Shown: positions 23,941 through 36,028, counted from the first letter of the stretch. The stretch is 64,000 nt of DNA from Rheum nobile (GCA_027886185.1 WOAB01000041.1:3348001-3412000), one strand, 5' to 3'. Numbers and translations are program-made. The notes: generated by a model not told the origin, from the letters alone.

Positions 23941-24689
23941 CTAATCTTAAATAATACTTTATATTTTATGTTAATTAATTAAATGATTTTTTTATGATGT
24001 TAAATATTCGTTAATATTATTGATACATTAACAAAAATATAAGTATCACATTTCAAGTAGAAAATTACGTTAGAAGTTATTGTGAAGAGAAGTTACTTTG
24101 ATGATATTTTGTTGAAGATTTGATAAGATTTTAAAATTTAGAGCTAATTAATTTGAAAATAAAATAAAAATAAATAAATAATTAACTACAAATTAACACC
24201 TCATTTATGTGAGTCCAGAATTATGTTCAATCTCAATCTACCCTTTTCAGAAAAATGTTATTAGTTTTAGTCTACCACTTAAGCATAATCTATGTTATTG
24301 ATTAATGTTTTTTAGCTTTATCTGATTTTGATATCTTAACGATAAATATATTAGTCAAGTCAAATTGTTTGTGTAGCTTTAATTTAATATTTGATATTTT
24401 AGTTATGTTCATAATAAATGAAAGAATGAAAAAAAACTAAAAAATATAGCATCAACAACCTGCTAAAAACACTCTCATGGAACATTTTTGGAGGATTGAA
24501 AATGATTCATAGTCTCATAATTATTAAAATAATATATTATAAATTCAGACCTATACTAATATAGGTATTAGTTAAACCTATATTATATAGTATTAGTATG
24601 AGCTACTATATTACCGTAGATTTTTTTTATACGTTATATAATATAAAGTATGAATTATGTAGGAATTGGTATTTTATAATCTGTTAAGA

Positions 24690-24950
24690 TTGGTATTTTG
24701 TAATTTATTAAGATTTGTAAAGATAATTTTATAATTTGTTAAGTTTTTGTATATAAAGTGAATTAAAATTATGTAAATAAAAAAAGAGTGAATAAGAAAA
24801 TGACACGTAAGAATGATTTGTTAAGATTGGTATTTTCTAATTTGTTAAGATTTGTAAAGATAATTTTATAATTTGTTAAGTTTTTATATATAAAGTGAAT
24901 TAAAATTATGTAAATAAAAAAATTGCAAATAAGAAAATAACACGTAAGAA
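24690..24950. repeat. Imperfect tandem duplication near Helitron 5' end
   Basis: A segment of about 115-130 bp containing AATTTGTTAAGTTTTT, AAAGTGAATTAAAATTATG and CACGTAAGAA occurs twice in direct orientation. The second copy ends at the conserved GGTGGGTCC of the Helitron 5' region. Confidence 0.65.
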
Positions 24951-25005
24951 CGGTGGGTCCAGAATCGTTCTGGTAGCTCGAAAAGGGAGAGCAAGGCACA
25001 GGTAT

Positions 25006-26489
25006 GGCCATATATTTTAAGAATGAATTTAAATTTATTTATATTATGTAAAATATAAAAAAATTATATAAGAAAATTAACATGATGTATTTGAACGATA
25101 ATTTCTTGATTAGAATAATTTATAAGGTGTAAGATATGATGAAAATTGAAGGTATATGAGTGAATTTTTATTAATAGAAGAAGATATAAATTAGGAATTT
25201 TATATAATTATTAAAAATAAAAATGCACTAAAATAAAACTGCATATTGTATTCTTTATAATGGAGTTTACAGACAATCTATTCACTCTTATTAAAACATG
25301 AACACTAATTAAGTATGATAATAATGTTTTTGGTAAGTGCATATTATATGTTGGTGGATGAACCGTATAACGTTAACTATTTACGGATCATCTATCTATA
25401 TACATATCTTTATAATAGAGTTTACGGACCATTAACGTACATAATATATTATGGACACTAATTAAGTATGATAAATATGTTTTTGATAAGTGTAGAATTA
25501 TCATGTACAATGGAAAATATTTTTGGGTGGTAATTTAGGAAATTTGTATAAATAAAAGATAAAATAAATGGTAAGTAGAATAAGGGTGAATAGGTAAATA
25601 TATATAATTATTTGATGACATGACATACTTAGATGAATGATACGTAAAAAAAATAATTACGACATTAGTAGAGATAATAATAATAATAATTGCGGCTTTA
25701 GTAGTAGTATATAGATATAGATAGATAGATAGATATAATATACATATAGATATATAGATTAGTTCAAGCCTCTAGCATGCAAACAATGATGAAGCTTTCC
25801 AAGTCCGCTATCTCTCTATAACATTATAACCATTAATCTTTTACTTAATGAAGATATCTTTTGATTAAAAAAGATATGCTTAATCTACGTAAATATTTTA
25901 ATGAACAGTATACTTTTCATTTGCATAGTCTTCGGTTATCTAATGAAGATCTTGGCTATTTGTTAGTGATGGAATATTATCTTTCTATCTTATATCTATA
26001 TAAATTGCGTAGCTTAAATAAAAATTTGATACAAAAATATTTAATCATGTCTTATGCATTAAATCTATTATATATATTAAAGCTCAGTTTTTATTTAAAG
26101 TAAAATAAAAAAATTTTAAAAAAGAAAAAAATAAGAAAATAACATGTAGATATGGTGGGTCCAGAAACGTTCTAACAACTTAAAAAAGAAATTTTTTAAT
26201 ATATATAATAGATGTTAATAGGGTTTAATACTTTGATACGAAGAGATAAGGATAAACATATTCGAATTAATTGCCATTTTTTAGCACGAAGTCAAGGAAA
26301 ATAGAGTTTTTGGAGAGCGGACAAGACAAGAAATGAGTGCGTGAGATTCGGAATGTGAGGGGAAGAGGATGATATGGGGGTAATTTTGTCTAATAAAAAT
26401 TAAAAAATGTGATATATGGTAAATAAGATGTGATGATAAACAACCTCTTTTTAGGTAATAAAGGAGAGTTATACTCATTTATTCATAAG
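25006..26489 (-). mobile_element. Helitron 5'-end fragment and AT-rich DNA
   Basis: On the minus strand, 26212 begins TCTATTATATATATTAAA and is followed by GGACCCACCATATCTACATG. This matches the 5' terminus of the window's Helitron family. A partner 3' end (hairpin plus CTAGT) to the left could not be found, so only a fragment is claimed. 25680-25760 has short ATA and TAGA microsatellites. Confidence 0.4.
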
Positions 26490-26520
26490 ACTAGAAATCG
26501 AAGCCCGTGCGAAGCACGAA
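26490..26520 (-). mobile_element. Helitron 3' terminus, reverse orientation
   Basis: On the minus strand the sequence reads TTCGTGCTTCGCACGGG, a short hairpin, then CTTCGATTT and CTAGT (26490-26494). This is the same layout as the ends at 55234 and 57739. The matching 5' end to the right was not found. Confidence 0.5.
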
Positions 26521-28316
26521 CCTTTTGTATATATGTAGTGTCACGGTTTAAATTTGAGTTTCTAATATATGGATTGTTGTTTCATGTTTTATCTTAGACG
26601 ATATTGTTTGATATGGATTTAAATGTAATATCTAAGTCACAAAAGAAATATAATATCTAAGTCTTGACAAAAGAAATGTAATATCTAAGTATTTTAGGTA
26701 TAAAATGCTATGATTGTACGAAGTACAATTTTTTTTTTTTATTTTGGTCAGAAGTTTAATCTAAATAATTGGTGATTAAAATGCTATGATATATATCATT
26801 TTAATTAATAAATATTAGTCATTACTTCCTATTCTTATTAAATACGGAGTAATATAAATAATTGGTGACTCTGCATATTCTTAAACCTTATTACATTTTA
26901 TATAAAAGTACATTAGTTATTTTATCGATACATGCTTACTCTTCTTAGCGAAATTATAATTCATAACTTCTTCCTTGTACATTTCATATGTGAGAGTGAG
27001 TACATGTCTATTATTTCGGCTTCCATCCTTGATTAATTCCTCTAGACCAACACAAATGAGGCCAACTTTAGTATATATACATGATGAGTGTAAAATGAAT
27101 ATGTATAAAATAGAACAATAAAAATCATCTTTAACCAAAATAACAACACACCTACCTAAAACGATTTAGTACAAAAAAGAAACTAAAAATACAAACCTAA
27201 TTGAATTTATACTACCAATAGTTGAAGGGTTTACATCGTCCATAAAATAGTTTGCTTTATTCGTTACTAACAATTAGTCATCCTAAATCGATTGTCTTTG
27301 TCCTCCTTCTAGTGAAAGCTACCGGTACATGATATAAACAATCGATGCCTCAATAGTGATATTAGATTATCCAATTCTCTGACATCTTCACATAAAATTA
27401 ACCTATCTCGATCAAAAGACGATTATATTAATAAATTTAAACCGATATATGTAAGTATTGTAGACTACAAAAGAGATCCAAATACATATAATAGTTTACC
27501 GTGAGGTGGATATATACTTGCATCATCGACAATCGGGAATCCTCATTCACATCTTTAACTTAATAATTATGCTTACTTCAGTGACCATGTCTTTTTAAGG
27601 TGTTGTCCACTATCTCTCAAGCTTCACTATATGGCTTTCTAAAGGTAATTTCCATGTAGAAGAATGAGATGATGGATGCCTAGAGCAAATGAACGGAATA
27701 CCACCGTTTTCGCCCTTTTATAGATGAAAAATGTTACTTGGAAAGTGAAGCCATTTTGACATATAATCGTTTAGACATCTTGACTATAATTTGTTTCCAA
27801 CCATTCACTGTGTATTAAATACGGGAGTTATATATAGTAATTGGATAATATTAAAATAGGAGTAAATGAGAGCAAAATATAACGTATACAGTATGTAGTA
27901 ACTATCACTAATTGATATTTAGGTTAAAAAATGAGTCATAACCTAAAGAGTAGTCCGTACGTAGAGACAAGATTTAACTGAAAAAAGAGTGTGTGGGGAG
28001 GGAATAATTACTTACAAATAGTGCTCATTTTTATATATACACATAATTATGCTATGGTATATTAAAATAAACAAAGAAAAATTAATTACTTAGATTACAA
28101 AGTAGTCTATAATTATACTTATGTATTTTATATTGTTTTATAAACCCTATAGTAAAAACCGATCGAAAAATCTAACATATTATATATATATATTATATAC
28201 TAAGGGTGATAAACTAACCCTACATGCAAACTATACCTTTAGGCCTATTTAAGCTTTTGATTTTATCTTTAAAAGTTATCATTCAATGACCTAGAATGTT
28301 AACTCTAAAGCAGTTA
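26521..28316. other. AT-rich DNA, no gene supported
   Basis: No domain, RNA gene or defined repeat border could be supported. The few open frames are short and AT-driven. Confidence 0.4.
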
Positions 28317-28544
28317 TTAACCTATCAGGTGGGTAGTTAAACAAAATAAATTCCCCGGAACAACTACCACTATAGCGGGCAAGCCAGTCAGCAACATGCT
28401 TACATGAACGAAGAACATGGCGACTTTTAATTTGCCAATCAACAACACTCCATGGAGGGGGGAATATGCGTGCTTGAGTGGGTCCATAGCAGCAACAACA
28501 TCTAGTTCCATTTCCAAATTTTTGATTCCTATTTGCTTAGCCAT
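28317..28544 (-). pseudogene. LINE RNase H domain remnant
   Basis: The minus strand carries the end of a plant non-LTR retrotransposon RNase H domain. One frame gives NLEMELDVVAAMD, and another contains VVDWQIKSRHVLRSCKHVADWLA. The second matches the C-terminal block around the last conserved His and Ala-Asp-Trp of RNase H in plant LINEs. The frame change between them and the lack of any upstream reverse transcriptase show that this is a short decayed fragment, unrelated in orientation to the LINE at 29592. Confidence 0.6.
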
Positions 28545-28653
28545 AGTTAGTCCCTGCGGCCTTTAATAATTACATGCATGTTCTAATAGGGTGATTTTTA
28601 TGTGGGGAAACACAAGTTGCATATCAGTTGCGGACTAAATAAGATGATCTTCC

Positions 28654-28804
28654 TTCCTACGTCTGAATATAAGCGGTCCAAATCATCTATCCTATTTTGG
28701 TGTTTCATTTACTTTGATTAGTAGAAAAATACTAAACAAAATAAATGGAACACCGAAATAGGATAGTAAAGTGGGACAGACGATTTACTTCGGAATATAG
28801 GAGC
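28654..28804. mobile_element. Small Stowaway-like MITE, diverged
   Basis: The left arm, including TCTATCCTATTTTGGTGTTTC, is complementary to the right arm, including GAACACCGAAATAGGATAG. Outer parts TTCCTACGTCTGAATATAAG and GAATATAGGAG also pair imperfectly. About 150 bp, no coding capacity. Confidence 0.55.
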
Positions 28805-29051
28805 TTTTTAAATTTAAACCATACACCTTGATAAACCTAAATATGATTTAGGAAAGATATTTTCAAGAAAATGAGTTAGGAAAGATGTTATGTACATTGT
28901 ATTTGTACCTAAGTCCAAATTAATCATAGTCTTGGGCCCTTTTCTAAATCTTTGTTTTCTAGTGCACATGTACATTATCGATAAAAAGAAAAAAAGACAC
29001 ATTTTTACTTAGTTTTGAATGTTTAGGGAATATGCACAACTCAACACTTAA

Positions 29052-29309
29052 GGGTCCGTTCGGTAAGTAGTGAGTAAAACGAATGAAAGTAGAAGAAAGT
29101 GAAAGTAGTAGTTGAAGTACAAGTTGAAGTGGAAGTACGGGTTGAAGTTAGAAAATGACATGTTCGGTAAGTAGTAATTTAAACGAGTTGAAGTTAGGTA
29201 TTTGTGGTGTGTAATTACCAAAAAGGATATTAGTATAAGGAACAAATGGAGATCAACAAGGGCAAAAGGAAGATTGTCTTCCACTTCCACGTGAACCGTA
29301 ACTTACCAT

Positions 29310-29341
<32 letters not shown>

Positions 29342-29505
29342 GAGGGTAAGGAAATTGATAGTAAAGGAGTTGAAGTTGCAATTCCTTCCACTTCCCTCCA
29401 CTCCATGCCAACCACTTACCGAACGGGCCACCTTATGCGGTAAGAGAGATGAAGGAAGAACTTCAACTAGCTTCCTACTCCACTTCCATCCAGCCGAACA
29501 AGCCC
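29052..29505. mobile_element. PIF/Harbinger (Tourist-like) MITE with internal poly-G
   Basis: The left end GGGTCCGTTCGG and right end CCGAACAAGCCC are imperfect inverted repeats (9/12), flanked by TAA (29049-29051 and 29506-29508), the typical 3-bp target of this superfamily. An internal CTTACCGAACGGGCC at 29415-29429 offers a second possible right end. A run of 31 G lies at 29310-29340. The left end is shared with 17917. Confidence 0.55.
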
Positions 29506-29610
29506 TAAGTAGGAGTTGCGGGTTATTCACTTTAAAAGGTTTACAAGTTAAAAAAGAAAAAAATGACCATATCTAATGAGATTTTCGAGTAAGTTTTTGA
29601 TAGTTCTCTA

Positions 29611-31812
29611 ATGACCATATCTGCTGAGCTTGATAGGTTGCACGGGGAAGATGAGTCTTACTGGCATATCAGGGCAAGAACTAAAGAGCTTCGTGATGGT
29701 GATAAAAATACGCCTTATTTCTATCACAAGGCAAATCAACGCAGAATTCAAAATTATATTGTTGGTTTGGAAGATGAGGCAGGTAGATGGTAGATGGTGC
29801 ACAGATGAAGGGCATATTCAACATGTTGTTGTTAACTATTTTGATGATCTTTTTAAGTCGTCTGGATGAAGCTTTGGTGAGTATTGATAGACGTGTTAGG
29901 CCAGAAATGAATGGAGAACTTATTCGTCTGCCGACTATAAATGAAATTAAGAAGGCCTTATTTCAAATGCATCCTAATAAGGCTCCGAGACCCGACGGTA
30001 TGCATGCTCTCTTTTATCAATCCTTTTGGGATATAGTGGGGGCTGATGTCGTTTCTTTTGTTCAAGACTGGTAGAGAGGAGGGGGTTCTTTGGAAAGCAT
30101 TAATGATACAGTTATTTCCTTGATCCCTAAAGTGAAGAATCCTAAGTCTGCTACGGAGTTTAGGCCGATTAGTCTTTGTAATGTTATCTACAAGATAGTG
30201 TCTAAAACTCTAGCCAATCGATTGAAACTTATTCTTCCAGATATCATCTCAGACAGCCAAAGTGCTTTCATTTCAGGTAGATCCATTACTGATAATGCTC
30301 TCCTTGCTATGGAAGTGTTTCACTACATGAAGGGAAAGACAAAAGGGGATCGGGGAGTGATGTCTCTGAAGTTGGATATGCGAAAAGCCTACAATAGGAT
30401 GGAATGGCCGTTCATTCAGCGAGTTATGTACAACCTGGGCTTTGATATTTTGTGGATTGATAGAATTATGGATTGTATTAAATCAGTTTCTTTTGCTTTT
30501 AAGATCAACGAGCAGATTAAGGGGCGTGTCTTGCCGTCTCGGGGTCTGCGACAAGTAGATCCGATTTCACCTTATTTGTTTATTATTGATGCTGAGGTGT
30601 TCTCCTCCTTGGTTTCTAAGGCTGTTCAGCTTGGGTATCTTCATGGTATTTTGATTTGTCAAAGAGCACCGGTTTTATCTCACCTTCTCTTTGCAGATGA
30701 TTGCTTGCTCTTTGCTAGAGCGATGCCGCATGAATGCTCACGAATAACTGATATTCTCAGTGTTTATGAGAAAGCATCTGGACAGAAGATTAATTTGCAT
30801 AAGTCTAAGGTTTCCTTTAGCAGGAACATCACATCTGCGAAGAAAGGGGAGATTTCTCATTTACTTAGTGTTCGTTTGACAGAGAAGCACGAGGTTTATC
30901 TGGGTTTTCCTTCGTGCATAGGAAGATCGAAAAAGACAGCTTTTGCTTTTAGATCGGATTTGGCGAAAGCTACAAGGTTGGAAGGAGAGATTGTTATCGC
31001 AAGTGGGGAAAGAAACACTCCTTAAAGCGGTAATTCAAAGCATACCTCTTTATATGATGAGCATTTATTGTCTACCTGCTGGAATTATTGATGATATTCA
31101 TGCTCAGATGTCAAAGTTTTGGTGGGGTTCGACTAATCAGAGAAGGAAAATCCACTGGCGCGATTGGGATTTTCTTTGTTTGCCTAAGCGTTTGGATGGT
31201 ATGGGTTTTCAGGATTTAAAAGTGTTTAATCAGGCAATGCTTGCAAAACAGGGTTGGCGGCTTATTCAGAATCAATCTTCTCTTGTTGCTAGAGTTCTTA
31301 AGGCAAAATATTTCAAACATTCTTCTTTTCTAGAGTCCTTTCTTGGCAGCGGGTCTTCAAGCTTCTCTTGGAAGAGTATTTGGGGTGCCAAATCTTTGCT
31401 CATTGAAGGACTTGGATGGAGAGTTGGAGATGGACGCTCTATTAATGTCTGGAATGAACAATGGTTGCCTAATGGCACTTCTGGTAGAGCACCTTTACCG
31501 CCTCCTGGTTATGACCTCAGGCTTATGGTTGCAAATCTTATTGATGAAGAAAATAGAAGCTGTAAGACTGAATCGCTTCAGCTTCTCTTTGAGCAGTCTG
31601 ATGTGAATCGTATCCTTCATCTTCCTCTTAGCTCGAGATTGGTGAGTGATATGCGAATTTGGTGCCCCTCCAAAGATAGTTTTTTTACAGTCAAATATGC
31701 GTACTGGTTAGGGAGATGTGGTCATGATGCAGATTTGCGGGCACGTTTTGGCAGTAGCATGGACCTTCCTTGGGAGATTATTTGGCGTATCAAGGGCCCC
31801 CCAAAGCTGTGA
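29611..31812 (+). pseudogene. LINE reverse transcriptase (degenerate)
   Basis: The translation carries the plant LINE signature HIRARTKELRDGDKNTPYF, then NKAPRPDGM, FRPISLCNVIYKI, a first catalytic block LKLDMRKAYN, GLRQVDPISPYLF and the catalytic FADDCLLF (FADD box at about 30690-30710). RQVDP replaces the usual RQGDP. Lesions: a 7-bp tandem duplication at about 29784-29797 breaks the frame, a TAG lies at 30072-30074, a frameshift near 30950 follows, and a TGA lies at 31810-31812. The enzyme would reverse-transcribe element RNA at a nicked target, but this copy cannot encode an intact protein. Confidence 0.9.
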
Positions 31813-32730
31813 AATTTTGCCTAAAGGTTATGCTCAAGTATGCTTCCTGTCAAGCACATTTTGTTTAATAGGCATATGATTGATTCCTCGTTGTGTGATC
31901 ATTGTGGAATTCATGAAGAGACTTCTCTTCATGCAATTATTTACTGTGAATATGCAAAAGTGGCTTGGGAGCAGTCTTCAGTTCTCTTGTTTTTTAGTCC
32001 ACCGCTTTCTTCCTCTTTGTGGGAAATCATTTATGAGATTAAACGTCAATTCGAGACAACTGGGATTTGTGATTTCATGACGAATGCTTGGGTGGCTTGG
32101 AGTTTGAGGAATAAGGCTTTATTTTCAAACGATCAAGTTAATGCTCCTCTTCTCAGAGAGCGCTTTCGCAAATTGGTTTCCGATTACTTATTGCTACAGC
32201 TTTCTATTGGAAAACTAACCTCTTCTTCAAGTTCTCTTGATTTTCAAAGTTGGCAGGTTCCTATTGATGTCTTTGTGAAGATGAATACTGATGCAGTAGT
32301 GTTTCTTGGAGGTTGGGTAGGCATGGGGGTGGTGTTTAGGGACTCTTTTGGAAATGTCTTGGCCATTGCTTCCAGGGGTTGTTGTACTCATTGGGATGTT
32401 GCTTGTGCTAAAGCCAAAGTTGTTCATTTTGGGCTTCAAATTGCATCTGATATGGGTTTTTTTACGCTTCAGGTTGAATCTGACGATCTTTCCTTGATTT
32501 CGCGACTTCGATCCCGGTTCTTTGGGTTGTCCTATGCCGATCTTATCTATGAAGATATAGTACATATCTTACCTTCGTTTTATAATGTTGTATTTTCTCA
32601 TGTCAATCGTAGGGGTAATGTAGTGGCACATCATGTTGCTCGTTTGGCTTCTGTTTGTTTGCCTCTTGTTATCTTAACTGACAATTTCCCTCAAGGTGTC
32701 ATAAGCCTTGCTGAAATTGATTTGCTTTAA
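31813..32730 (+). pseudogene. LINE zf-RVT and RNase H C-terminal part
   Basis: The frame continues that of the RT after a TGA and a TAA where the family normally has Trp. It contains the zf-RVT Cys/His block (LCDHCGIHEETSLHAIIYC) and an RNase H domain starting at VFVKMNTDAVVF. The domain includes GWVGMGVVFRDSFGNVLAIA, and a late NRRGNVVAHHVARLA block supplies the conserved Asn/His region. From 31840 to 32730 it is uninterrupted (296 codons). A stretch encoding an orphan RNase H would be a by-product of decay rather than a gene. Confidence 0.85.
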
Positions 32731-32763
32731 TACTACAAGTACCCCTTTTATCAAAAAAAAAAA

Positions 32764-33393
32764 CTAGCTTAATTCCCACTTCTTACACATATCTATCTAA
32801 AAATTTAAATCAAATATATATTCTATTGCTGTAAAAAAATATTAAATTAATATTAGAAAATTATTTATACAAAACTCTATAGATTAACAATTATGAAAAT
32901 TATATCTAACTAGTAACACATTAAATAATTTTGTTAGTTAGGTGAACCATAAATGTTGTAAAATGAATCACTAAGACACCCTTTCCTTAATTTTAAAATT
33001 TAATGGTTTAATATTAATAGGAAAAAACAAAACATTTCAGATTAAACTACTTTGTATGTATCAACTACATTTTTGTTTAAAAAAATCAATGTTTGTGTCT
33101 TGTTTCCACTCTTATAAATATTTGAATATTTAAAAATAATTTATATATTAACTAAACTTTATTAACATTTAAATATTCGAACAATTATTTTTATTAGTAA
33201 TTAAGAGATGTCTAAAATGTGTAAGCGAATTAGTAAAGAAAAGTATTATAATGTAAGGATGTAGAGAGATATGCTAAATCATGAGAAAAGATAAGGAGGA
33301 TGATGGTTTAGGAGATAAGTGAGGACGCTTTAAGATTGTCGGATCAAGAAATATAGCGTCCAGATCAGCCAAGGAAAGAATTCAGATACAATT
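32764..33393. other. AT-rich DNA downstream of LINE
   Basis: Nothing gene-like is supported. The sequence is simple AT-rich intergenic DNA. Confidence 0.4.
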
Positions 33394-33970
33394 CGGCATG
33401 ATCGATTTTTTCGCGAAAAAAACACGTCCCGTGTACACACACATTTTTTGTCCGTATGAACACATACGTTGTTTCGCATGCACACACACACATTGTTTTC
33501 ATGTGCACACAAAGGTCATTTCTGTATGCACACTATGTTATTTTCGTTGGTTTTCATTCGTATGCACACATTTTATTTCGTATGCACTTTGAGTCATTTT
33601 CACATGCACACATGTTATTTTCATGTACACACAGGTACACCTACGTCGTCTCACATGCACATCTGCGTGTTTCACATGCACACATAGCACGAGGGCATTT
33701 CGTATGCACAAAAGTGTCATTTTCACGTGCACACGATAGTATATACTTCACATGTACACGGTAGTACACTTCGCCTACACACAATCGTGTTTTCATGTGC
33801 ACACGTTTTGTTCATTACATATGAACCCACAAGTTTTATGCACGCATACAAAAATGAATTTCATGTGCACACCGTAGTGTATTTGACATGCACACAAATT
33901 TGCACTTCGCGTGCACGCGAATCTCTATTTTTCGCGAATAATTCGGCCGTGTCGACTTTTTTTCGAATTT
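33394..33970. repeat. ATGCACAC-rich array with repeated borders
   Basis: About 480 bp of degenerate units of the type TTTCATGTGCACAC/TTTCGTATGCACA lie between related borders. The left border is AATTCGGCATGATCGATTTT followed by TTCGCGAAAA. The right border has TTCGCGAATAATTCGGCCGT and then GTCGACTTTTTTTCG. The borders resemble each other in direct orientation and also resemble the left border of the array at 10500. Open frames inside it are repeat translations, not genes. Confidence 0.6.
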
Positions 33971-34637
33971 TTGAAAAGCAATCTGGGCAATCCGTTTTCA
34001 TTTCCATCTGACAGTTCTCATGCGTCCTCATTCCTCTCCTCCCTTCCCATCTTCACCGGATCTCAAAATGAAATCTTTGTGATTGATTTCTAATTAAATT
34101 AGAAAGATATTAGTGGTAGGTTTATGATTAAATTAGGAAGAAATTATTAATAAGTTTAAGATAAAAATATGTGATTAATATATTAAAATAAATTGAATAA
34201 AGGAGAGGTTGACACGTGACAGACTGACAGTTGATTATGTGACTTAATTATGAGGTTCTATGTGGTTAAGTTATATTCTAATTTAGTATATATATAGTAG
34301 ATTTGGAATGGAAGAAGAAGTAGAAACTACAAGGAAATAAAAAACAGTTATTTTGAGTTGTGTACTTTATGTTTAATCTAATTTGTACTCTTTCCATTCA
34401 GTAATAGATGTCATTTTAGCCTTTTTTTTGTTAAAAATAGTTGTCATTTTAGGATTTTAGGTCATGATTTATTGATGAGTTACGAGATATGTTATTGAAA
34501 ATTGCATATATTGACACTTTTTATGCAAATTATTTTACTTATTGGTTAGAAATAAGGTGGGTAATTATTATTTTGTAAATTTTAGATAAAGTATGTAGTG
34601 TTTTAGCTTAATAATTGCATTCCTTAATAGTTGTGTC
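33971..34637. other. AT-rich intergenic DNA
   Basis: No gene is supported. The 8-bp direct repeat of the following hAT element starts at 34630. Confidence 0.4.
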
Positions 34638-35561
34638 TAGAGCTGTCAAAATTTGACATGACTCGCAAACCCGACCCGACCCGCGTTTTCTAAGTTGAGA
34701 CCCGACCCATTCGACCCAAAAATTTATGGGTTGGGTCATTGATCCGTTGGGTCAATACAAATGTGTTTATATTTTATATATTAAAGGGAATTTCCTTTTG
34801 GTGCCCCTGAGTTTAGGATTATTCCTGTTGTTGTCCCATGATTAACTTTTTTTTCGGTTGGTGCCCCTATGGTTTTGTGTTTGTTTGCTTTGTAACCGAT
34901 TTTTTCCATATTTGCACTCTTCCGATTCTAATTGATCAAATCCAAGCTCACCATTGTGTTCTTCGTCCTCAAATTAATAGGATTTGACTCCTAAAACACT
35001 CAAATCCGTACCCGAATCATCTCGATTTGAAATCCTATGGTCGAAAATGGGTTGTTGTTTCGGAATTCAAATCAAGATGGTTCGGATATAGATTTATGTG
35101 TTTTACAAGTCCACTCCTCTTAATTTGAGGGTGAAGAACGCAATGGTGGACTTGAATTTTATCATTTTGAACCAAAGAGTTTAAATATGGGAAACATTGG
35201 TTACGACGCAAACAAATACAAAACCTTAGGGGCACCAATAAGAAAAAAATTAATCATGGGACACCAATAAGAATAACTCTAAACTCAAGGGCATCAACAA
35301 GAATTTCCCTATATTAAATATTATAATACATTTTATTATTAAAATATTATATAATAATAATTGTTTGATTTATTATTTTTTGTTTTAATTAAAATATTAT
35401 TTTAATATTCATTTTATAAATAGTTCTCGACCCGCTGGATCGACCCGAACCCATACCTAACCCGCAACGACTCGACCCACAATCGACCCGCAATCGACCC
35501 GACCCGTAAATAACCCGACCCGATATACTTAAATCCAAACCCAACTCATTTAACACCTGTA
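34638..35561. mobile_element. hAT-type non-autonomous element carrying a nested insertion
   Basis: A perfect 8-bp target duplication GTTGTGTC (34630-34637 and 35562-35569) encloses ends TAGAGCTGTCAA and TTAACACCTGTA, an imperfect TIR (9/12). Sub-termini are rich in CCCGACCCG words, as in the 2387-2984 family but in the opposite sense. A 526-bp TIR element sits inside at 34785-35310, so the original hAT copy was about 390 bp. Confidence 0.8.
34785..35310. mobile_element. Nested long-TIR element inside hAT
   Basis: The left arm from AGGGAATTTCCTTTTGGTGC is mirrored over about 110 bp by the right arm ending CAACAAGAATTTCCCT. Internal mirrored blocks include TTGGTGCCCCTATGG and CCTTAGGGGCACCAA. 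The flanking repeat ATATTAA lies at 34778-34784 and 35311-35317. The long TIR suggests a Mutator-like MITE, but the short AT-rich duplication leaves the superfamily open. Confidence 0.7.
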
Positions 35562-35569
35562 GTTGTGTC

Positions 35570-36028
35570 AAAGACTAAAACGATATCTATTACCGAAGAG
35601 AGTATGTGAGTAAGTGATTATGCTTCACATGGAGTAAACTTAATAAGGAAATATTCTATTCCTTCACATGTTTTCATTTTTGGGCATGTCGGCATAATTA
35701 TCTCTTGACTTGTAGCGGGTCCTTTGCCAAAAGAAGAAGCATAGGATACAGACGTACGAAGAAAAGTATAAATGCCTCCAAAACTTAATATCACCCTTTA
35801 TTTCTTAATCAAAAAAATTGTCAAAATTGTCGACCAAAAAAAAAAAAAATTGTCAAAATTTCGCTCTCATCATTCCCACTTTGATAATCAAAACTTATAC
35901 AATATTTTGTCTTTGATCAATATATTTACCTGATACTTATTTTTATTTCCGCATCAAATAAATATCGGCATTTCAAATTACTAATGCTGGTGCGACATTT
36001 TTGGATTCGCGATGTAAATTACAATAAA
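35570..36028. other. Intergenic DNA left of the large MULE
   Basis: AT-rich, with an imperfect duplication of AAAAATTGTCAAAATT near 35815-35860. No gene is seen. Confidence 0.4.

Larger units (their letters stand above)
22826..25005 (-). mobile_element. Non-autonomous Helitron, reverse orientation, decayed
   Basis: On the minus strand the 3' end reads a GTGCATGACACGAG hairpin remnant followed by CTAGT (22826-22830). The 5' end near 24950-25005 contains GCTCTCCCTTTTCGAGC and GGACCCACCGTTC, matching the 5' ends of the Helitrons at 54180 and 55235. The interior is homologous in inverted orientation to 54430-55200 (for example the segment with CTTTATTTGATTATCC). No open frame of size is present. 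The 5' nucleotide is uncertain because the terminus is diverged. Confidence 0.6.
29592..32763 (+). mobile_element. LINE (non-LTR) retrotransposon, 5'-truncated
   Basis: Order: end of the endonuclease/RT linker, reverse transcriptase, zf-RVT region, RNase H, then a run of about 11 A at 32753-32763. The apurinic endonuclease domain expected upstream is absent, so the copy is 5'-truncated. The insertion abuts the MITE ending at 29505. No convincing target duplication was found. Confidence 0.9.

Noticed and set aside
25861..26103. 80-codon Leu/Tyr-rich plus-strand frame
   Set aside because: AT-driven low-complexity frame beside Helitron fragments.
29230..29530. Poly-Gly and poly-Pro open frames
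   Set aside because: They are created by the 31-base G run in a MITE.
33398..34011. Overlapping His/Cys/Thr-rich open frames on both strands
   Set aside because: They are translations of the ATGCACAC repeat in several frames at once, not genes.
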